Below the pieces are notes generated by a model that saw only the letters and a program-made list of their open reading frames with translations, did not search any database and was not told where the DNA came from. A stretch of DNA of 21,728 nt from Reticulomyxa filosa. Taxonomy: Eukaryota > Foraminifera > Reticulomyxidae. Shown here piece by piece: positions 1-7,437 of this stretch (positions within the stretch are counted from its first letter, which is position 1; each line of letters opens with the position of its first letter). The stretch lies in NCBI GenBank assembly GCA_000512085.1, contig ASPP01025182.1, positions 1-21,728 on the forward strand, written 5' to 3'. A program made the position numbers and the translations under genes.

Positions 1-1113
1 TGAAATTATTTCTGTTAATTTAATTTCCCTTTACTGAAGTCGCTTTTTGCAACTAAATTCCTTTCGTATTATAGTTAGTCGTCTCAATATTCCTACACCA
101 ACGTTCAACTTATTCACTGTAACGCACGCAACATTATTCTTGTATATTATTTTACATATGTTGAATTTTTCATATTAAACAAAAAGAAAATTGTGTAAAT
201 ATATTCTTTCTATTTCAACAAAACAACGACTAATTAGCTTTAGTTTCTTTTTTTGATTTTTGCCAAGTTTTGGATAGTAGAACTTTGGATATTGGCTGAT
301 GCATTTAGTAGCCAAGCACAAAGGCTGTATTGAAATATTGTATAAGTTCCTTATATTACAATATCAAACTGTCCACAGCTAGGAGGAAAGGTTCTAAACT
401 ATTGAAAGAAAGCAGTCCTGATTTATTCTTTCAGCTTGGTCTTTTTAAAGTTCTTTATCATTGCTTATAAAAGTATTGCAAGCATGGTACAGTTGCAGCC
501 AGGTTTATTTTTTGTCTTTCCTTTGAACTGAAAGGAAGTTTGAAACAATCTGGAAGTTTTAAAAAATCATTTTTTTTCACTCATAAAATTTTTTTTTTTT
601 TCAAATAAATGCAAGAGTGGTCATTTATTTTTGGTGTTAAAATAAAATCAATTTCTTTTCTCAGAGGAATTCGAAAACAAATTAGCCAATCAAACAACGC
701 TTTCTTTTTCTTCCAAAAAAATTTGAGAGAATTGTAAGTAATATCTATCAAACACAAAAGAATTTGTTAATATGTTTCGATTCTATTTCTAATAAATATT
801 CAATGAAATTTAATGTTACAAAAATATTGTCCTTTGAGAAAATGCATTTTTGGTCATCAAGACAACAAAAAGGCCAAAAATCTATTTTTGGATTAAATCT
901 TACTTTTATAATAGATGATAGCTACTTGTTTCATCGTTAAAAACAAAGAAATGTATTGAAAAAATCATTTCCAAGAATACTCACAAATCATACAACAACT
1001 TTATACTTTGTTTAAGAATTTCTCCATTAACTTAATTTGTGACGCAGCATTTCAATAAACATTTGTCAAATTAATTCAAATTGCTTAGAAAGAAAGAAAA
1101 AGATAAAATAATA
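1..1113. other. gene-poor AT-rich stretch
   Basis: No open frame here resembles a protein I know. The stretch is very AT-rich, with many A and T runs (for example T-runs near 572-601) and frequent stops in all frames. Around 1000-1065 there are short plus-strand words (a Cys-x-Ala-Ala-like string near 1038) that might be the decayed front half of the peptidyl-tRNA hydrolase-like fragment that follows, but this is too weak to call. No promoter or RNA gene could be recognised. Confidence 0.5.
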
Positions 1114-1299
1114 ATGCAAGTTTTGCTATTCACCAATTTTGATAGCACAGAACAAACAAATGTATTTATAAAATGTTTAGATAATAAAGAAAAAATTAAA
1201 AATAAAACAAAACAGTTGCTTGAAATTGCACATCAATATGGAATTGATGCATACCTTATACAAAATGTAGTGAGATCCACAACGAAAATATTTAAGTAG
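1114..1299 (+). pseudogene. fragment resembling peptidyl-tRNA hydrolase 2 (PTH2)
   Basis: An open stretch of 61 codons from an internal ATG reads through words such as TNVFIKCLDNKEKI, KQLLEIAHQYGIDAYLIQN and VRSTTKI. Their order and spacing resemble the second half of archaeal/eukaryotic PTH2, where a strand (x-K-V-V-L-K-V), a helix (L-x-x-L-x-x-x-A-x-x-x-G-L), a strand ending in L-I-x-D-A-G and T-x-I follow each other. PTH2 frees tRNA from peptidyl-tRNA. The conserved Asp-Ala-Gly is replaced here by Asn-Val-Val, and the reading frame stops before the Pro-Gly-Ser segment. The N-terminal half with its Gly-Lys and Gln-Cys-x-His-Ala motif is not intact upstream. I read it as a decayed or truncated copy; a lone exon is the alternative. 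Identification is from memory of the family. Confidence 0.4.
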
Positions 1300-1316
1300 A
1301 GTCCACTGTTTTGAAA

Positions 1317-1720
1317 TGGAGTCATCGTTGAAATTCACGGAGGTGGTTATGTGTCGATGGATTTCTATATTATGTAGTTGATTTTTAGAAATCCCAGTCG
1401 TTGCAATGAATTATACTAATTTTACGATCTACCAATACATTCAAGAAAAATATGTGGAGACGTCCATAGTGGCAAGTAATGTTGGGCTTGCGGTGCTGTT
1501 GTCTCCTTTCACGGATATGTCCTTAAAGTATTCATTCCAGTTACGAAGAGAACAAAGACAAGAACGCTCATTTATTGTTGAATATGATTGCAAGTGTTAG
1601 TAAATTTGTTTCCAGAACTAGAAATGTAGAAGTCGATGATAAACTCTTTAATTATGATGTACCTCTCCGATTTACCTTGATGTGCGCAAGATGACGAGTG
1701 CAAGAGTATTCTTAACTGTC
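1317..1720 (+). pseudogene. decayed alpha/beta-hydrolase (hormone-sensitive-lipase-type esterase)
   Basis: Collinear pieces of an alpha/beta-hydrolase fold-3 esterase appear in several frames. At 1321-1374 there is VIVEIHGGGYVSMD, the strand plus His-Gly-Gly-Gly oxyanion-hole motif, followed by a stop. In another frame at 1382-1420 there is FLEIPVVAMNY, like the next strand and its V-V-x-[DN]-Y. At 1466-1525 there is GLAVLLSPFTDMSLK, like the strand ending in S-P-W-x-D. Near 1667-1715, with a further frame change, comes LRFTLMCA then QDDECKSIL, which resembles the region of the catalytic Asp. The Gly-Asp-Ser-Ala-Gly-Gly nucleophile elbow expected between the second and third pieces is absent. 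Frame changes, in-frame stops and the missing nucleophile argue for a dead gene. Introns could explain some frame changes but not the lost active site. Confidence 0.5.
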
Positions 1721-2832
1721 AGTCAATATGAAATACCTAAAGATTACAGTACTAAAATATATAATAAGATAAAATCGATATCTGACTCTATAACAGCATT
1801 CCAGAAGCTATGGATACTGTGTTGAATATTGCCTCACTTCTGTCATGAAATTCAAAGTCATATGAAAATGAGTAATTTTCAAAGCTTGTGTAATTAACAA
1901 AAACCAACCAAATGTAAAGAGAGAAAAAAAGAGTTGATCAGATAAATGTAAAATGTAAAAAGTAGTACGAAAGAGTAAAACTATGTGACATTGCTAATGT
2001 TCTATCAAATATGAAAAGATTTGATATATTGATTAAAACATTTGAGAATATAATACATTGCAAGTAAGGACAGTGGAGATACATAGTGTCATCAGAACTA
2101 CACAATTTTGCTAGCAGCTTGAGTGCAATGACAAATACGCAAGAAAGTTTTACCAATCACCATTTAGCTTTTGAAAAAAAAGTCAAATGAATTAATTAAA
2201 ACATAAATTTGCATTTCTAATAAATCAAACATGGAAAAACTATATTTCTCGAATGTAGCAAAACGTTATCAAGATTGAACATATATTCATTTCAATCAAT
2301 CCAGATTTTTTCCTTTTGTGCATTTTACTAATTTTTTCAATTACCAATTTGAAAAATAAATTTTTAACATAAATTTCATTAACAAAACTCATATATTTCA
2401 AATGTAAATTTTATTCATTTATTATAAGAAGTGTGTTGCATGTGAAGATATTCAGAGGTATAATTAAATTTTAAATTCGTGATTTTTGAGAAAAAATATG
2501 TCCAATTATTGCCCAAGTCAAGGGCATATCATTCATATATTTTTTTTCGTAATTATCAGGCTAAAGAAAAATATACATTATTTGTACCCTATTTATATAA
2601 CATGAATCACACTTCTTTTTTTTACTTTTTTTTGATTTTTACAAATGCTTTGCTTTACAAATCTGTTTGATCTTTCAAAAAAAGTGATTTAGTTTTGTGA
2701 CAAGACTGCTGGATGATGAAATAATAAGAATGAGTTCTTTGCTTTAATTTACAATTTGGATTAGATTTGAATCCATTCTTCTTTTGATTGAAATGAAATT
2801 TGGACATTGGTGATACAAATCTGTTTTTTTTA
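1721..2832. other. intergenic, no gene recognised
   Basis: AT-rich sequence with no convincing coding exon. A plus-strand stretch near 2010-2190 has two medium open segments in different frames that could be old coding sequence, but I could not assign them. T-rich and A-rich runs are common. No RNA gene or repeat family was recognised. Confidence 0.4.
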
Positions 2833-2952
2833 AAGGGCAGTAAAACCCAAAAAACTGTGACTGTTGTGTTGGTTAAACTTGAAAAGAAATAAGGGATCAG
2901 CTACAACAGAAATTTTAGCACGATTATTATCCTTGAAGATGGCAAAAACTAA
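2833..2952 (+). pseudogene. possible remnant of ribosomal protein uS17
   Basis: The frame reads KGSKTQKTVTVVLVKLEKK, then a TAA at 2890, then GISYNRNFSTIIILEDGKN and a stop. The first part resembles the beta-strand signature of uS17 (Lys-Met-x-Lys-Thr-Val-x-Val-x-V). The Tyr-x-[KR] and the acidic end fit the later strands of a bacterial or mitochondrial-type protein. It is only about 39 codons, has an internal stop and lacks a clear start, so a chance resemblance is quite possible. Confidence 0.25.
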
Positions 2953-3211
2953 GATCTATCTTTATTTTAGTGTTATTATTCCGATATTAGTAGCCTAACC
3001 ATTGCGTGCTATTTTGTGAAAATTAGTGCCAAAAAGATTTTTTTGTATGACGCTTGGGAAATTGAAACTTTGAAACAATATGCTGGAATTGAAACTGACA
3101 TTCAATTTCTTCTCAATAAAAAAAATTGCTTTTAAATAAGTGAAAAATGAAAAGACTAATAACCGATCCAAACAAGATATTTCCTCCTTTTCCCTTTCAT
3201 TCTTTTTGCCA

Positions 3212-5234
3212 TCAGATGACTTTCTCAACAGTATCTAATTGCGAAATTTGATCAAACAAATACTGACATTCTTTCTTTACATCAAGCGGGGTAACCGAGA
3301 CAACGTCATATTTGACTCTCCTTTCGTCTTGGTATGTGTCAGTCCTTGCACGGATTTTAAAGACTTTGTTTTTGAAACAAGCATTTCGAAACACAGCTTC
3401 ATAAGCGTCACCATCCCCTCGATTAAGCATTGCTTCAGCTTCTTGGGCTTTCACATTGTTCAATACAATTTCAGCTTGATCATTGAAAGCATTGGTCCAT
3501 GTTTGTCCACTCCAATCTGTCAAGCAAAATCGTAGCAAATACCGTGGTTCATAGCGATCATACGTCTTTTGGTTCTGGGCGCAATACCAGGTACCTCTTC
3601 CGTCGTCCGTCACTTTGGCTTTAGTGTCATTCCCAGGTGCTGCTTTATACCATGGAGGCTTTTCTTGGCTGTGTGATATTGCAGTAATCGTCCCTTTAAG
3701 AGTAAAGTATTCCCCTTTGGATTTGGGGTCGGAGCTTAGTCCAATTTGTGCCTGCTTCACTTCATTCCAATTCACACGGTCATTACCACTATTGGCTCCA
3801 CCTTGAGTGCCATCCAGACTGGTCAGCATTTCTATCGTGCTTAAATCACCTTTATTTGTGTTCAACCATTGTTTCAAACGAGTGGTCTCAGCAACGCTTG
3901 GACTGATTTCGATACACCCAGAAGCCGACAAAGACCGATCTTTTTTTTTTTGTTTTGAAAGGTGTGGACAAGCAAAAGAAGATATAAGATGTTACACAGA
4001 AAGGGGTTTACAAACAGTTTTTTTACTGAACGTGCAAAGTCATTGACACGACAAGCCTTTAAAGCAACAATAGTTAAATGACCCAATTTATTTTCAGTGT
4101 ATTCTTCGGCAGCGTTTCCCCACAGAGTGACTTCAATCTTGCCTGTTTCGTCACAAATGACAAAAGTGCGTTTCGGTGTGTCTTTACCACTTTTGTTGCT
4201 ATGTACAACGGACACGTCGGACACGCGCTCACAAACACCAATGACATCGCAAAAATCGGTCTTGTTCAAATCCTTGATGCTCGCAATTTTGGTAAAGCGA
4301 TACTTTTGTCCTTCAATGGTCTTGTCGTCTGCACATATTTGAATATCGCTGTTGGCATCCAACACAATGCTGTAATCATTTGCTATGTGAGTAAATTGCT
4401 TCTTTGCCACTGTCACTTTTCCTCGGCTAATATAGTAAACGCCATTTTTATTCATTATGGAATACCACTTGTCTACTGCGTCATTGAATAACGTTGCTCG
4501 GATTTCTCCCCCCATTTCATCCAACAAATCCAAACTTGCGACTTTGCCTTCACCACGATCGTTTTTATAAGGACGAACAAGATCTTTTGCGGTTACGCGC
4601 ACTTTGATACGCCAACTCGTTTGATAAGGATTCAAGGAAGATACGGGTTGGTAGTTGACTTTATTATTATTACTGCTGTTGCTCGTGTACTGAAATGTAT
4701 TGTTTTGCGCTTTTTCATTTTGCGGGGGCTTCGCGTTGCTCGGTGCTTGTTGGTATGGTCCACCGTTTTTTCGCACTGGACCAGTTGCACCGTTGGCCAT
4801 TGAGCCTACGTTCTCATTACCTTGTCCCAGGGCGGTTGGGTTGCCTATTGTCTTGACTCCGTCTGATAACACATCCAAACGAATCAGTATTATTGCTTTC
4901 TTATTGTCTAGTTCATTGCATACAAATTCATTCAGACGGACGATTGCATATTTTTGCAATGGTACTAAGGTTCGCGTTTGACTGGCAAGTAGGCCTGGCA
5001 TAAAATGTGTTCCATCGCTTAGTATCACTCTATATCATTTTTCGTGTTCATTGTGTACGAAAAAAATTTTTCGGACATAGTAACAAAAAATTGAATGTTT
5101 CCATGTTCTGACCTAGTTCTTTCACCTTTCTCAGTGACCACTTTTCTTACTTCTAGCAATTGCAACACTGGTTTGAACGAAGTGTCGTTATTTGCAACGC
5201 GACTGAGAGCATTTTTTGTCAATTCGATTGACAT
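3212..5234 (-). CDS. RPA1: replication protein A 70 kDa subunit (RPA1), 3 exons
   Basis: This is the large subunit of the nuclear single-stranded-DNA-binding RPA trimer, used in replication, repair and recombination. Hand splicing gives exons 5113-5234, 4032-5029 and 3939-3212 (introns 5030-5112 and 3940-4031), 1848 bases and about 615 aa, the usual family length. Residues 1-110 match the N-terminal OB fold (FKPVLQLLEVR; after splicing RVILSDGTHFMPG). Residues 110-170 form an Asn/Pro/Gln-rich linker. DBD-A spans about 171-276 (SSLNPYQTSWRIKVRVT, RGEGKVASLDL, KQFTHIANDY), DBD-B about 283-375 (with TLWGNAAEEY), and DBD-C about 385-615. The second splice is set by frame: only donor GTTCAG with acceptor AAAG joins NDFA to RSLSASG. 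DBD-C is odd: of the four zinc-ribbon cysteines only one remains (Cys493). It ends with TGA at 3212-3214. The next gene upstream is divergent. Confidence 0.95.
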
Positions 5235-5608
5235 TGTGAACGTGATTGAAGTACAAATGGATTGTTTTGTTAAGGAAAAATTTTTTTAGTCTTGACCTGT
5301 CAACAAACTACATTGAAAAAGAGGAAACAAACAATTATTCAACTTAGTATATCATATTGTATTGTAATAAAGAAATTCAACAACGTATTTAATTTATTCG
5401 CAGTTTATCAAATTGAAACTTTTAGATTACTAATTTTTGTGAAAATTCTTTGTAAAAGTATAGATATTTTGAATTGCACTGATCGTGGGCATATTTAGTA
5501 TCTATACAACGTAACTTATTAGTAAAAACAAGTATTACGAGAAATTCGAACTGTCTACTGCCTGCAAGACCAAAAAACTCTAAAAATTTTAGAACAAAAC
5601 CATAAATT
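5235..5608. other. divergent intergenic region
   Basis: This 374-base spacer lies between the start of RPA1 (minus) and the plus-strand gene at 5609, so it should hold both promoters. It is AT-rich with T/A runs. I see no defined TATA element or repeat that I could defend. The short open frames inside it look like chance. Confidence 0.4.
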
Positions 5609-6011
5609 ATGAACCAAAAAGATCAAGATAATAATCAAGTTGCTAATTCCAGTACTCTTGTCAAAAATGGATCTAAAAAAAAAATCGTCCTCTTCTACGA
5701 TATTTCCGAAAAATCAACCACATGAAAAAAAAGCAACAGCAATTTTGCAAGATAAAGTACCGTCATTACGAAATATATGTTATCTTCAAATAATTAAGAA
5801 TATCACTCAGTACAATGATTTCAACTTTTTACCAGAAGAATTAGCAGCTGAACTGTTAGTTACAATTTTAGATAGGCAAATGCTTAACGAAGCAAATCTT
5901 CGACCATTTCTTAACACACAACACGAAGTTATTCAAAGATTTTGCAAAGAAAAAGTGGACGTGTTGCGTCTGCCAGTCAATTTACCAAATGGCTGCAGAC
6001 AATTTAGATAA
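5609..6011 (+). CDS. short LRR/RNI-adaptor-like protein, frame broken in an A10 run
   Basis: The coding signal is clearest from 5667 on, reading VPSLRNICYLQIIKNI, FLPEELAAELLVTI and ILDRQMLNEANLRPFL. This resembles the leader of leucine-rich-repeat (RNI-like) or ZYG11-type adaptor proteins, where S-L-x-[DE]-[LI]-C-x-x-x-I-x-x-N is followed by a Leu-Pro-Glu-[ED]-L segment and then LRRs. Such proteins are often E3-ligase substrate adaptors. Two starts are possible. The ATG at 5667 is in frame but begins in the Lys/Ser-rich run. The ATG at 5609 gives a natural Asn/Gln-rich leader (MNQKDQDNNQVANSS) but needs one base fewer in the A10 run 5675-5684. The frame stops at 6009-6011 just where LRRs would be expected, and none were found downstream. 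It is therefore either a small protein, a truncated gene or a pseudogene. The assignment is tentative. Confidence 0.45.
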
Positions 6012-6603
6012 TGTTTGTATTGTTAAAAATAAATTGCTTTTGTTTTTTTTGCTAAGTAATTCTTTCAAAATGAGTTTCTTTTTTATGGCAGCACTCAAAA
6101 TACTTACTAACTATTTTTGAACGTTTTTTTATAATTGTCGTTGTTTTACCAAATTGTCGTTTTTAAAAGGTTGCAAAGTGATAAACTTTTTGCAACAAGT
6201 CAATGGTTGATTCAATAGATCTCAAAGCATTCAATTTTTGGATTATATTTCTGAAGGAAAATATAATCAAATTCTTTCTTTCTCTCAATTGTGTCATCTT
6301 AATGCGTATTTAGCAGGTCTTTTTTTTTACATTTGTATTTTTTCCTTTTCTTCGGTCTATAAATTTAATTTTTTCATAAATTTTATCAAATTATCCATTT
6401 TTTAGCAATTTAAAATCAAATATAATAAAGGCAAACCTTCGTATTTTTATAATTTTTGTCATAATAATTTTTATTCTTCATCAAATGATATCTTGCTGCA
6501 TAACTATTGACATAATTTACATTAATAAAACATACTGATATTGTCAGCAGTACGGAACATTTTTTTTTAGAATACAATCTATTGTTCAACGTTTTGAAAA
6601 ATA
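6012..6603. other. intergenic, no gene recognised
   Basis: AT-rich spacer after the LRR-like gene, with many T-runs (for example near 6319-6327 and 6560-6568). I found no reading frame, RNA gene or repeat that I could support. The stretch just after 6011 would hold the 3' end of the upstream transcript. Confidence 0.4.
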
Positions 6604-7017
6604 ATGCAACAATTTTTCAACCCAGACCAATTGAAAAAGTTGCTTTTTCTAACAGATCATCATTTTGGCTGGTATAACAGTCTTAAAGCATAAAAACGAA
6701 TACTAGAAATACTTTTAATTAAAGCAGAATACAAAAGAGCACGAATTGAACGTAGAACAAGCAAATACGACCATGAAACAAAAACAAAAAATTCAAAAAA
6801 AACTCTTCAACAAAAAATAACTATACACTTGAACAAAAAATCTAGTTATAAAAGGATTGAAATTTTGAAAAACAGAAAAAACTATAATGTAAGGCATTAT
6901 CAAGGAAAGTTCAGTCTGAATTTAAGAATCATTTTTTTCTTAGTAAGCACCTCTCGTGTTACAGTTAGTGTACCAATACTATCAGCAGACGTCTCACATG
7001 CTATTATTCTCCATTGA
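6604..7017 (+). pseudogene. unassigned quasi-open frame with one internal stop
   Basis: From the ATG at 6604 the frame runs 137 codons with a single in-frame TAA at 6691, then ends at TGA 7015-7017. It reads MQQFFNPDQLKKLLFLTD, HHFGWYNSLKA, stop, KRILEILLIKAEYKRARIERR and then a Lys-rich segment ending near NYNVRHYQGKF. In DNA this AT-rich so few stops over 400 bases is unusual, although A-richness helps. The amino-terminal part has a protein-like mix, including Trp and His. I do not recognise a family. It may be a decayed gene or an exon pair with a mis-read stop, or chance. Confidence 0.25.
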
Positions 7018-7437
7018 GAAATTAGTCATCTCTATAATGTGATATTTTGTGTCAACTCTTTTTTGCGTTACACTGTATTATTTTAAAAAAGCAAATAAAA
7101 TTGCAACATATGGAAATTTTAGTGAAATTTCTTTGTGATGAATTGTAGACTAACTAGGTGTACAGTTTTTGAAATGTATATGCGATCCAAATTTATTTAG
7201 AAGACATTGTTCTTCCTTGTGAAATCATTTTTGAACGAAAAAAGTGGACTTAAGTAAAGCAAGAGCATTTGAACTTATTAAACAAGAAACAAATAATGTT
7301 TCTCAAAATAAACACGACAACAAGGTCAAATAAAAGAGAAATACAACGCTATTTGACAAATACAAAAAGGTTTGCGTGAAAAAAGAAAAAAAAATAAGCC
7401 AATTAAGGGATACAATAACAAAAGATGCAATCATTAT
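7018..7437. other. intergenic, no gene recognised
   Basis: AT-rich spacer that should hold the 3' end of the minus-strand kinase transcript. No coding frame, RNA gene or repeat could be supported. Confidence 0.4.

Noticed and set aside
1938-2156. 72-codon minus-strand frame and overlapping plus-strand pieces that slightly resemble a BAR-type helix bundle
   Set aside because: The resemblance rests on generic helix-forming residues only, with stops in the frame.
4078-4491. 137-codon plus-strand open frame
   Set aside because: It is antisense to the DNA-binding domains of RPA1, which are unmistakable on the minus strand.
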